DNA of 36,059 bases from Balneolales bacterium. GTDB lineage: Bacteria > Bacteroidota > Rhodothermia > Balneolales > Cyclonatronaceae. The DNA lies in NCBI GenBank assembly GCA_022565805.1, contig JAIULZ010000029.1, positions 1-36,059 on the forward strand. Reading direction: 5' to 3'. Under the pieces are notes generated by a model. It saw nothing but the letters and a program-made list of their open reading frames with translations. It was not told the origin of the DNA and ran no database searches. A program made the translations under genes and the position numbers. This document shows, in pieces, positions 16,495 to 25,088 of the stretch; the stretch's first letter is position 1, and each line of letters opens with the position of its first letter.

Positions 16495-16954
16495 TCTGCG
16501 AATGTTTTCATGATTTGGTAGTTATAGCCAATAGCATATTTCTCGATTAAAAAAGCTTTCCTATCTATTGTGAGTCGCGTTGCTCCTAATGGTGAATTGT
16601 TCCAGAATGAACGAAGAACGGAAAAGCATAAAAAAACTATAATATAAAGCCCTTTCTTATAAGGAATAATACATTTAGTTCGCGTTAACCTTTCGAAGGA
16701 TTGGAGCGCGTTGCGTAAATTCGCTGGACAAAAATGACGGTAGACCGAGGGTCGGCTCAATAACAAATTAGCATATTAAAACCAAGCCGCAACGCGGTGA
16801 TATATCTATAACCCGGGAGGCAGCCCGCAGCAAAGCCCGGCTGTGAGCTGCGAATGTTTGAATTATAAAAACTAATTTATCCACCGACATACATCAGGAT
16901 TTTGTAATTTCTCAGCACTAAAATTAATGTCAATCCGGCCCATAACTAAATAAT
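16495..16954. other. Intergenic region after the toxin-antitoxin pair
   Basis: No supported gene. A 12-bp direct repeat CTGCGAATGTTT occurs at 16496-16507 and 16848-16859, bracketing about 340 bp. The right part is unusually GC-rich and foldable: CCGC-AAC-GCGG near 16787-16797, and CAGCC ... GGCTG within 16821-16843. No inverted termini support calling it a mobile element. A promoter for the methyltransferase gene is expected near 16900. Confidence 0.45.
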
Positions 16955-18160
16955 ATGTCAACGAGTACTTATGATAGAAACGGACAGCCGCTGGAAATAT
17001 CCCGCTATCCGGAAACCAATGATCAATCACTAAAACCCTACAGCGCGGCCGATGAGCTTTTGATTTCCTTTTGTGATACAAAAATCACAGAGCTTAAAGA
17101 GCAGGGAATTGCGCCACGAATAATTCTGTACAATGATAACTTTGGCTTTCTGGGTACCGTGTATCATGAGTATGATCCCTACTCGGTTATAGATAGTAGC
17201 AGCAGCGAAAAGTCTTTGCGAATGAATCTGATGAAAAATAATCTGGAGCTTAACGAGCAAAGCTGGCATAACCCGGACGATGCTCCGGATGAGTCGCCGC
17301 ATATAGCGCTTATAAAAATTCCGAAACAGCTGCAGAGATTCAGGTACTATCTGTATGAAGCGTGGAAAAACATTCATGAAAATGAATTTGCGACCATATA
17401 TGCCGGTTTTATGACACGGCACTTTTCGCCTTCAATGATAACCGCCGCAGAAGAGTTTTTTGAAGTGTGCGAACAAAGTAAGGCCGAAAAAAAAGCGCGT
17501 GTAATCTGCCTTAGCCGTCCTCGTAAATCTATTCCCTACAATTCTGCAGAAGAGCTTTGCGATTTTATAGATGCCGGTGAATATCTGAAACCTTCAGATA
17601 CGAATCCTTCGGAAGAAGAAGTAAAGCTTATGCAGTATCCCGGCGTTTTTTCTTCTTCGGGAATTGACGAAGCAACGGCTATGATTATGCGGGAGCTAAA
17701 ACCCACAGCCAATGAAAAATACGTGCTCGATTTCGGCAGTGGAAACGGAATTCTGGCCAAATGGGTGGCACGTTCTAACCCGGAAGCGGAAGTTCATGCT
17801 ATGGATGACGATTGGTTTGCGGCTGAATCTACCCGGTTTAATACCCGTAACGAGAATGTGCTGGTTCATTTATACGACGGACTCGATATGTTTCCGGCGC
17901 GTTTTTTTAACCTCATCATTAGTAACCCACCATTTCACTTTGGCCACGAAAACAGCATTGATACGGCGCAGAAACTAATACAAAAAGCATCTGGTCGCCT
18001 TAAGAAAGATGGCAGACTCGTGCTGGGTTGCAGCAAACACCTAAACCTGACAACCCATCTTAAGCGATATTTCGGTGTTGTTGCTCAACTTTCAGAAACG
18101 ACCAAGTTCGAGCTTCTGGAAGCCCGTGATCCTAAAAAAGAACCGGAAGTCGAAGTATAA
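16955..18160 (+). CDS. RsmC/RlmG-like methyltransferase
   Basis: 401 residues with two halves: an N-terminal domain of about 1-220 lacking an intact SAM site, and a C-terminal MTS domain. The latter shows the SAM loop VLDFGSGNGILAKWVA (D259 to G265), an acidic residue at HAMDDDWFA, and the base-flipping motif SNPPFHFG (N324-P325-P326-F327). This architecture is that of enzymes making N2-methylguanosine in rRNA: RsmC (16S G1207) or RlmG (23S G1835). The sequence alone does not decide between them. It stands alone, convergent with nei. Confidence 0.85.
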   Translation: MSTSTYDRNGQPLEISRYPETNDQSLKPYSAADELLISFCDTKITELKEQGIAPRIILYNDNFGFLGTVYHEYDPYSVIDSSSSEKSLRMNLMKNNLELNEQSWHNPDDAPDESPHIALIKIPKQLQRFRYYLYEAWKNIHENEFATIYAGFMTRHFSPSMITAAEEFFEVCEQSKAEKKARVICLSRPRKSIPYNSAEELCDFIDAGEYLKPSDTNPSEEEVKLMQYPGVFSSSGIDEATAMIMRELKPTANEKYVLDFGSGNGILAKWVARSNPEAEVHAMDDDWFAAESTRFNTRNENVLVHLYDGLDMFPARFFNLIISNPPFHFGHENSIDTAQKLIQKASGRLKKDGRLVLGCSKHLNLTTHLKRYFGVVAQLSETTKFELLEARDPKKEPEVEV

Positions 18161-18283
18161 TTAGTTGATTAGCTGGACAATTAGAATACACGTTCTAACT
18201 GCGAAAGTTTAGGGTTTTTTAATCAATAGGTAAGACGTATCGCAAACAAAATTGGTTATTGTTCAATGTTTGTTCCTTATTGA

Positions 18284-19099
18284 TCAGTTCTGGCATGTTG
18301 GGCAAGAATAAAGCCTCCGGCCTGCTTCTTTTGTTTTTAAAATGGTATCTCCGCAAATGTAGCACGGTTTTCCGTCTCTGCCGAAAACGTAATGGCGATA
18401 TTGTCTGCGTGTTTTGCCTTGTTTTTTAGCTTCTAAAACCCGCGCATCGTCGAGGGTAATCCCCTTTTCGTTATATGCACGCCATGTAATTAAGCTTGCG
18501 GCTTCACAAAAAAGTTTGAGCTCATCTTCGCTCAGTTCGGCTGGTTTTGTATCGGGCGATAGCTTGCTGAAAAACAGGATTTCTGACCGAAGATAGTTTC
18601 CAATACCGGCAAAAAACCGCTGATCGAGCAATAAGCCGGATAACTTTTTGTTCCTGAAATTAGAACTCAGGCATTGATCAGCAAGTTTTGTGACATCTTT
18701 CTGTCGCAGCAAATCTGGTCCGAGGGTGCTCAGGTATGGATGCTGCTTTACGGATTCATCATCAAGCACGTCTATCTCGCTTGCGCTGTACAGAAGAGCA
18801 GATTTATTGGCCGTTTGTATTTCAAGCCGAAGACTTCTGCTTGTTTTGGGATAATTTCCCGCTTTGGCGGTATACCATTTTCCGTAAAGCTGGTTGTGTG
18901 AGAAAATATGGGCATCACCTTCAAAAGAAATCACCAAACCTTTGCCGTAGGCCTCAACAGAAAGGATCTTTTTATCGGTTAATTCGGCTTCAAAAGGCTT
19001 TAGATGTTCGTGATAAAAGGATATAAAAACACAATTTTGGTCACCAACAGCGTTTCTTATCCGGTCAGCTTCAATATGAATTTCGGGTCCTTCGGGCAT
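18284..19099 (-). CDS. nei: Endonuclease VIII (Fpg/Nei-family DNA glycosylase)
   Basis: 271 residues starting MPEGPEIHIEADRI. After Met removal the N-terminal Pro is the Schiff-base nucleophile, with Glu as general acid. Bifunctional glycosylase/AP lyase that removes oxidised pyrimidines. FSHNQLYGKWY, TANKSALLYSASEIDVL, FRNKKLSGLLLDQRFFAGIGNYLRSEIL and the C-terminal zinc finger CYICG ... YSCPTC align with E. coli Nei rather than Fpg (MPELPE start). The gene is monocistronic, divergent from ppc. Confidence 0.93.
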   Translation of the reverse strand: MPEGPEIHIEADRIRNAVGDQNCVFISFYHEHLKPFEAELTDKKILSVEAYGKGLVISFEGDAHIFSHNQLYGKWYTAKAGNYPKTSRSLRLEIQTANKSALLYSASEIDVLDDESVKQHPYLSTLGPDLLRQKDVTKLADQCLSSNFRNKKLSGLLLDQRFFAGIGNYLRSEILFFSKLSPDTKPAELSEDELKLFCEAASLITWRAYNEKGITLDDARVLEAKKQGKTRRQYRHYVFGRDGKPCYICGDTILKTKEAGRRLYSCPTCQN

Positions 19100-19455
19100 A
19101 ATAAATCAAAAAAAGAGTGAAATTGTACTTCGGGAAAAATTATGATCAGTCTTATTTCCCATGTAAATAACAGCGTATGCAACGGCAAAGAAGTCTTTCA
19201 CGTTCAAACAAATAAATTATAGCTCTTCGATTGGACAATGCATCTGTATACATACAAGAAAAGCCAATGATGTTTATTTAAACTGGATATGGTAGATGAT
19301 AAGCTGACTTAATCAGCTGAAATTTAATATATTCGAAACGATTGTTGCATCGGCAAAGAATTAGATTTTTATTAAATCTGATTCTGTTTTTAATTGTGCT
19401 AAGAGAAAAAAATGGCCGAATTTAAACCGGCCCGAATTTTAAAATTGAGATAAAT
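19100..19455. other. Divergent intergenic region nei / ppc
   Basis: Non-coding, AT-rich. A perfect inverted repeat AGCTGA-CTTAA-TCAGCT at 19302-19318 could be a regulator site for ppc. No other structure was recognised. Confidence 0.45.
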
Positions 19456-22281
19456 ATGAGTACATCTTCTGGATGGAAGGGGATAAAAGTAGAAGCTGAA
19501 GGCGACGGAATTTCGGTATCGCTAAGCAAGCAGGTTAACTTATTGGGAGCGCTTATCGGCCAGGCTGTTCGTGATCAGGCCGGTGAGCCAACATTTGAGC
19601 TGGTAGACTCTTTAAGGGCTTTATGCAAGCAGGCATATGCGCAGCAGGATAGTAATGGGAGAGATCAGGCTGCCGAAACGATTACATCTCTTGGTATGAG
19701 TGAAATCGACTGGCTTTTACGGTCGTATACCGCTTTTTTTCATATGGTGAATAAAGCCGAGCAGCAGGAAATTATACGCATTAATCGGGAAAGAGAGCTG
19801 GCATCCGATGCGGAAAAACCCAGGGCAGATTCTATTTCAGAAGCTGTTGGCATGCTTAAGCAGGCCGGACTATCCTACGAGCAGGTGCTCGAGGTTTTGC
19901 AGCGAATGGACGTGCAGCCCACGCTTACAGCGCACCCGACCGAAGCCAGAAGAAGAAGCGTACTGCGTATACAAAATAAAATATCCCAGTCTCTTGGTAA
20001 GTTGGGTGCAGGAAAATTAACGCCATCGGAAGAACGCTTTGAAGTGGCAGAAATGTACCGCCAAATCAAGCTTATGCTAAATACAGATGATGTACGCAGT
20101 AATAAGCTTACTGTTTATGATGAAGTAAAAAACGGTCTGTATTTCTTCACAAATACCATTTGGAAGACGCTGCCGCTCATTTACCGCGACATGAAAAATG
20201 CGCTTGAGGCACACTATGGAAAGTCGCCGGACCTGCCGGTTTTTGTGAGATATCGCTCATGGATAGGCGGCGATCGTGACGGAAACCCCTTTGTTACACC
20301 GCAGGTGAGTCGCTATACACTTCAGGCGCAACGAAATGCCGTTGTTGAACTGTATCTCGATGCTCTGGAAGAACTCAGGCGCGAGCTTAGCATTTCTACA
20401 CGGCAGGTAAAAATGCCGGAACGTCTTGTAAAAGCTATTGAAATAGATAATAGTGTGGTAAGCATAGATTCGGAGTTCGAGAAAATACACAAATACGAAC
20501 CGTTTAGAATTCGCATAACTCAGATTATGGAAAAGCTAAAAAAGGCTTTTCCACCGGATGATCGTGGTTTGCTACGACCGGCAAAACCGGATGATGATGT
20601 CTTCCTCTACACCCTCGATGAGTTTTTACATGACCTGAGCTTGATGCAAAAAACGCTGGAAGATCTCAATTTTGTGGAGTTGGCCAGAAACGGAAGCATT
20701 GCCACTCTCATCATGCAGGTGAGAACATTCGGGCTGTCTATGGCGGCACTCGATATTCGGCAGCACAGCGGTATTTTCGAACACACTATTGATGAGCTCC
20801 TGCGTCATGCCGGCGTTACGGCTTCATATTCTCGTCTCGACGAAGAAGAGCGGATTAGCCTGCTTAGTGAAGAGCTCAAAAACCCGCGGCCGCTTGTACG
20901 GTTCAGCGCAGAATTAAGCCCAAGTACGCAGGACACTATAGATATTTTCCATACAATTCGGAAAACCATCAGAATTGATAAGCAGGCCATAGGCAGCATA
21001 ATCATAAGTATGACCCATGATGTTTCCGACCTGCTTGAAGTGCTCATAATAGCTAAAGAAGCCGGGTTATGGCTCTATGAGCGAGGAAAAGTACATAGTC
21101 AGGTAGATGTTGTTCCGCTATTTGAAACTATCGAAGATTTAAAAAACAGCCATCTGTTGATGGCCAGACTTTTTGAAAACCCGGTCTACAAGCTGCATTT
21201 GGAAGCGCGTGGTCGGTTCCAGGAGATAATGCTGGGGTACTCCGACAGCAATAAAGACGGTGGCTACTGGATGGCAAACTGGTCGCTGCATCTAGCGCAG
21301 GAAAGCCTTGCTTCTATGTGTAGAAGCTACAATGTAGATTTCAGGCTGTTTCATGGTCGCGGTGGTTCTGTAGGTCGTGGTGGCGGGCGCGCAAATCAGG
21401 GGATGCTGGCGCTGCCAAGTGTTTGTCATAGCGGCAGAGTTCGATTTACCGAGCAAGGAGAAGTAATTTCTTTCCGCTATGCGCATAAAAATGTTGCACA
21501 CCGGCATATTGAGCAAATTATAAACGCGGTACTTCGCGCCACGGCAGCCGGAATGGACTATTATGAGCTTGAAGAAACCAGCGTACAAAGCGATCATAAA
21601 GCTGTAATGCAACAAATTGCCGACAGCTCTATGGAAGCCTATACCGGCTTAATCCATCATGAAGACTTTTGGCCGTGGTACACCAGTGTAACCCCTATCG
21701 AGCATATCTCAAGGCTGCCCATAGCATCGCGGCCCGTTTCCAGGAAAACCGGCAGTGAAGTAGATTTTACTAGTTTAAGAGCTATACCCTGGGTTTTTGC
21801 ATGGACCCAAATAAGGCATAATATACCGGGCTGGTACGGGGTAGGAACGGCGCTCACCAAAATTCTTGAGCAAGAAAATGGGCTCGAAAAATTGAAGGAT
21901 ATGTACCAGAATTGGTCATTTTTTAGAGTAGTGCTCGATAATGCGCAGCGCGAAATGGCAAGAGCTAACTTCCCGATTGCTCCTTACTATCATCAGTTTT
22001 CACCGATAAAAACCATACCATCGAGCATTGAGAAAGAGTTTGAAATAAGTAAAGAAGCCTTGCTTAAGATAACAGGCCAGGAAAAGCTGCTGGATAACAA
22101 TCCCGTAATTCAGAAATCTATACAACTCCGTAATCCCTACACAGATGTGCTGAACATTATTCAGGCCGACCTGATGCATCGTTGGCGCCAAAAAGATGAA
22201 AAGGATGAAGGCGCAGAGCTTCGGTATTTCCTGTTTACCAGCATTAATGGTTTGGCAGCAGCTATGCAAAGCACTGGTTAG
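19456..22281 (+). CDS. ppc: Phosphoenolpyruvate carboxylase
   Basis: 941 residues, in the family range. Adds bicarbonate to PEP to give oxaloacetate, the anaplerotic feed for the TCA cycle and aspartate-family amino acids. Catalytic blocks are present in order: TAHPTEARRRSVL (H160), WIGGDRDGNPFVTP, MLGYSDSNKDGGYWMANWSL (second signature), FHGRGGSVGRGGGR (glycine loop with catalytic Arg) and RAIPWVFAWTQIRHNIPGWYGVG. The C-terminus ends QSTG, keeping the conserved terminal Gly (NTG is usual). The start MSTSSGW lacks a strong SD. It stands alone; thrC and dapA in the same window use its product's descendants but are not linked in an operon. Confidence 0.97.
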   Translation: MSTSSGWKGIKVEAEGDGISVSLSKQVNLLGALIGQAVRDQAGEPTFELVDSLRALCKQAYAQQDSNGRDQAAETITSLGMSEIDWLLRSYTAFFHMVNKAEQQEIIRINRERELASDAEKPRADSISEAVGMLKQAGLSYEQVLEVLQRMDVQPTLTAHPTEARRRSVLRIQNKISQSLGKLGAGKLTPSEERFEVAEMYRQIKLMLNTDDVRSNKLTVYDEVKNGLYFFTNTIWKTLPLIYRDMKNALEAHYGKSPDLPVFVRYRSWIGGDRDGNPFVTPQVSRYTLQAQRNAVVELYLDALEELRRELSISTRQVKMPERLVKAIEIDNSVVSIDSEFEKIHKYEPFRIRITQIMEKLKKAFPPDDRGLLRPAKPDDDVFLYTLDEFLHDLSLMQKTLEDLNFVELARNGSIATLIMQVRTFGLSMAALDIRQHSGIFEHTIDELLRHAGVTASYSRLDEEERISLLSEELKNPRPLVRFSAELSPSTQDTIDIFHTIRKTIRIDKQAIGSIIISMTHDVSDLLEVLIIAKEAGLWLYERGKVHSQVDVVPLFETIEDLKNSHLLMARLFENPVYKLHLEARGRFQEIMLGYSDSNKDGGYWMANWSLHLAQESLASMCRSYNVDFRLFHGRGGSVGRGGGRANQGMLALPSVCHSGRVRFTEQGEVISFRYAHKNVAHRHIEQIINAVLRATAAGMDYYELEETSVQSDHKAVMQQIADSSMEAYTGLIHHEDFWPWYTSVTPIEHISRLPIASRPVSRKTGSEVDFTSLRAIPWVFAWTQIRHNIPGWYGVGTALTKILEQENGLEKLKDMYQNWSFFRVVLDNAQREMARANFPIAPYYHQFSPIKTIPSSIEKEFEISKEALLKITGQEKLLDNNPVIQKSIQLRNPYTDVLNIIQADLMHRWRQKDEKDEGAELRYFLFTSINGLAAAMQSTG

Positions 22282-22311
22282 GGGAACGAGCTTTTAGTAA
22301 ATGGGATTAAA

Positions 22312-23046
22312 TCAGCCGTTTTCAATAAAATTGATGAGCTCCATAGTTTTATCCAGAATTCTTTCGTAATACTGCACGCTTGTCATGTTCATTACAGATT
22401 GAAGAGTTAGCAGACTATTCAGGAGTGGTATAAGCTCCTGATGGTCTGCATTTTCCCAGATCTTATCATAAAGCGGGCCATCATTGATTACACCAAACTC
22501 GTAGGTGTAGCTCAGTATATATGTTTTAGTAATAGATCTGAGTACATCCATATTACCATGTCGGAAGTGAAGCTCATCTTCGTGTAAATCATACAGTTGT
22601 TGCAACATGCGAAGTTGGGTTACGTCGAGTAAATCGAGGTCGCCGGTAGATAGCAGGGTTTGGTAAGTAGAGTTATTATAGTTTACAAAAGGCGGCACGG
22701 AAACCTGAAAATCGTTACGCGCGATGTATATAACCGTATCTATAGTGGCTTCCGGAGAGCTAAGCCGGGACGTATAAGCAGAAAGTGTTTCGCTGTAATT
22801 ACCATAAAGTTCGATAAAGCGGGTAATGCTTGCAACATCATCGTTTAAATCCCGAAGCAGCGCTTCTGTATAGGTATCGCTTAAGGCGGCTCTTTTTCGG
22901 TTCTCGTTCCAGCTGTTTACCTGTACGGCAATAAGAATTCCCGTAACCAGCAGAAAAATCTCCCCCACAGTATAGCTCAGGTAACGACGGAACGAGCCGG
23001 TTGAGCCTGCTATTTTATTGCGCTTCTTGCTAAATATTCCCGGCAT
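22312..23046 (-). CDS. DUF6090-family membrane-anchored protein
   Basis: 244 residues. RRYLSYTVGEIFLLVTGILIAVQVNSWNENRK near the N-terminus (helix about 26-44) is the hallmark of DUF6090 proteins, abundant in Bacteroidota-related genomes. A short basic cytoplasmic N-tail precedes it. The rest (about 45-244) is a predicted mostly helical extracytoplasmic domain (EALLRDLNDDVASITRFIELYGNYSETLSAY). No catalytic residues or partners are recognisable. It converges with ppc. Confidence 0.82.
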   Translation of the reverse strand: MPGIFSKKRNKIAGSTGSFRRYLSYTVGEIFLLVTGILIAVQVNSWNENRKRAALSDTYTEALLRDLNDDVASITRFIELYGNYSETLSAYTSRLSSPEATIDTVIYIARNDFQVSVPPFVNYNNSTYQTLLSTGDLDLLDVTQLRMLQQLYDLHEDELHFRHGNMDVLRSITKTYILSYTYEFGVINDGPLYDKIWENADHQELIPLLNSLLTLQSVMNMTSVQYYERILDKTMELINFIENG

Positions 23047-23884
23047 TGTAATTAGGTTAAGTCATTAATTCATCGTATGGGTAAACCATACTGCGGTTTT
23101 GCTTTGCTCCGGCTCTTAAGCCGTGTAAAATCGCGCAGTCGCTTTGCTTCGGTTTAAGTATATTGAATACTTCAAAATATGGCTTAAAATATACTCTAGA
23201 AAAACATGGTTTCAAGAATGTACTACCTTATTTAAGGCAGGGCAAATCCCTGCCTTTATCATTGGTTGAGGGTGTTCGGGTTTTATATAGGTTCTAATAA
23301 GCCCCCTGTCCCGTTTAAATCTCTGATTAGCAACTATCAAAATTACCATGCAAAGAGGTTGGTAGTGGGCGTTAAAACGGCTGGATTTGCCACTTTGATT
23401 TGTTTAGATAGTTGCTCAATGGGAATTTACAGGTTACAAAGACATTGCGGCTCAGGCGTTTTTGAGATTCATTGAGAACCATTCTCAGCCATAGCAGTGT
23501 CGATAGAAATTCAGAGCTTTACCATAGAATCGGCCACTTTAGAGTGTGATGTTTTTTATCTGTCACTCACACCTATTAAAAATCTTATCAGGTTGTATAA
23601 ATACCGATCTTTAACGGTAATAATTGAGTCTCAGGCTTGTCTCGAGCAAATTAAAACTTTTTGCACTGTGCCGGAAAATTAGTTTAATTTTATAAAATAG
23701 TTCAGAATAATTCTGCCAATTACGAAAGGCAATAGTTGCTAATAAGCGATATTAGTGCTGTTTAGGAAAAAATAATTAACGACTGTACAGAGGCTTTTTG
23801 AAATAGCGATTTTCATCAATTTTGTTTTTCCAGCTCTGTTTCTCAGCTTTTGAAAGCCATTATTTACACAAACCAACCAACATT
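23047..23884. other. Long intergenic region before dapA
   Basis: 838 bases holding hairpins but no supported gene. CGGCT/AGCCG is at 23110-23123, a terminator-like stem at 23234-23256, and an inverted repeat AGCAACTATC (23329-23338) / GATAGTTGCT (23407-23416). ATAGTTGCT recurs at 23732-23740. Short frames at 23266-23475 and 23497-23682 have no SD and no recognisable product. Promoter elements for dapA are not evident. Confidence 0.45.
23234..23260 (+). terminator. Terminator-like hairpin
   Basis: AAGGCAGGG (23234-23242) pairs perfectly with CCCTGCCTT (23248-23256) around a 5-base loop. Only a short T-tract follows, so termination is plausible but weak. No plus-strand gene lies directly upstream. 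Confidence 0.5.
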
Positions 23885-24772
23885 ATGAAATTTGAAGGAC
23901 TCTATACCGCCATTGTAACACCATTTAGTAAAGATGAATCTTTAGATGAACCGGCATTTCGGCACTTGCTAAACCTGCAAATAGAAGGTAAGGTTAATGG
24001 TGTGGTTATTTGCGGAACAACGGGTGAAGGTCCAACTGTAAGCGACTCCGAGTTTGTGCGGCTCATTCGAATTGCCAAAGAGGTTGGCGGGGGGATGTAT
24101 CAGGTGGTGGCCGGTACGGGTTTAAATAGTACTCAAAAAACGATTGAGCGTTCCGAAATGGCCGTTAAGGCTGGGGCAGACGCGCTTTTGGTGGCTTCGC
24201 CCTATTACAACAAACCAACTCAGGAGGGACTGATACGGCACTTTTACGCAGTTGCAGACGCGACATCTGCTCCGGTAATGGTTTACAACGTGCCGGGCAG
24301 AACGGCTGTTAATATCGAAACCGAAACGCTGCTTGAGCTTTGTAAGCACCCATTAATTCAGTCGGTGAAAGAAGCAAGCGGGAGCATCGATCAGATAATG
24401 GACGTAATTGCAGCGGTACCAACTGGTTTTAGCGTACTTGCGGGCGATGATGCCATCACCCTCCCAGCCATGGCAGCCGGTGCCCGTGGCTCGGTTTCTG
24501 TGCTGTCGAATCAGGCTCCGGCCATGATGAAATCGCTTGTAAACTATGCGCTTGCCGGCAATTTCGCCAAGGCAAGGGAAGAGCACTATCGCTTATTACC
24601 GCTGATGCGAGTCAACTTTATGGAATCTAATCCCATTATGGTAAAAAACGCTCTCTCTCAAATGAGCCTGATCGAAAATGTGCTGCGCCTGCCCATGGTG
24701 CCTGCATCCGAAAAGGCTTCACAAAAAATGAACGAATTACTAAAAGTTCTTAATCTGCTCCCAAAGAAATAA
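23885..24772 (+). CDS. dapA: 4-hydroxy-tetrahydrodipicolinate synthase
   Basis: 295 residues from ATG 23885, the expected DapA size, starting MKFEGLYTAIVTPFSKDESLD. Condenses pyruvate with aspartate semialdehyde in lysine/diaminopimelate synthesis. The TIM-barrel motifs are VICGTTGEGPTVSD, ASPYYNKPTQEGLIRHF, Y134 in VYNVPGRT and the Schiff-base lysine K162 in SVKEASG; GDDAITLPAMAAGARGSVSV closes the site. An upstream in-frame ATG at 23822 adds 21 residues without family support. N-acetylneuraminate lyase shares the fold, but GTTGEG and the overall sequence favour DapA. Confidence 0.94.
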   Translation: MKFEGLYTAIVTPFSKDESLDEPAFRHLLNLQIEGKVNGVVICGTTGEGPTVSDSEFVRLIRIAKEVGGGMYQVVAGTGLNSTQKTIERSEMAVKAGADALLVASPYYNKPTQEGLIRHFYAVADATSAPVMVYNVPGRTAVNIETETLLELCKHPLIQSVKEASGSIDQIMDVIAAVPTGFSVLAGDDAITLPAMAAGARGSVSVLSNQAPAMMKSLVNYALAGNFAKAREEHYRLLPLMRVNFMESNPIMVKNALSQMSLIENVLRLPMVPASEKASQKMNELLKVLNLLPKK

Positions 24773-24823
24773 TTTGAGCATCAGATTGCGCTTTTCACAA
24801 GTTTGAGAGTAGTTTTAAACTGT

Positions 24824-24976
24824 ATATATGAGGCTACTCCGATTAATCTCTAATTCGAAATTTATGTCTTTAAGCGTAAAATCTTGTGTCATAAAAACAG
24901 TTACTTCCCTTCGTGAAATTTCGAGTCTTCGTGACCCTGTGGTTCAAATTTGACTTTTCGGAGCGGACTCATATAT
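24824..24976. repeat. Interspersed repeat with imperfect terminal inverted repeats
   Basis: Left end ATATATGAG (24824-24832) and right end CTCATATAT (24968-24976) are exact complements. Past a 4-base patch with one match, CTCCGA/TCGGAG also match. Bases 24829-24882 recur at 36006-36059 with a single difference. The interior has the duplicated word CTTCGTGA. No ORF. It sits in the convergent gap behind dapA. It resembles a small non-autonomous or REP-like element; the family is not known to me. Confidence 0.75.
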
Positions 24977-25013
24977 GCAGCGCCAAAGTTAAACTATACG
25001 CGAAACGAATGGG

Positions 25014-25050
25014 CATAAAAAAACCGGAAACAAAGTTCCGGTTTTTTTTA
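25014..25050. terminator. Bidirectional intrinsic terminator between dapA and the GH16 gene
   Basis: AAACCGGAA pairs with TTCCGGTTT around a short loop, flanked by an A-run on the left and a T-run on the right. It can stop transcripts from both converging genes. Confidence 0.9.
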
Positions 25051-25088
25051 TAATGCAAATCTACTTAAAGGTTAAGGCTGCCCAACGG

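Noticed and set aside
16395-16766. 123-codon minus-strand frame overlapping the end of the antitoxin gene
   Set aside because: No SD and no recognisable domain, and it overlaps a well supported RHH gene. It was kept only as intergenic description.
16508-16847. Possible miniature transposon between 12-bp direct repeats
   Set aside because: The presumed ends show no inverted repeats, so a mobile-element call is not supported.
23266-23682. Two short plus-strand frames (69 and 61 codons) before dapA
   Set aside because: No ribosome-binding site, atypical composition, no recognisable product.
24940-24956. GGTTCAAATT resembling a tRNA T-loop
   Set aside because: No acceptor stem, D-arm or anticodon arm can be drawn around it; it is part of the interspersed repeat.
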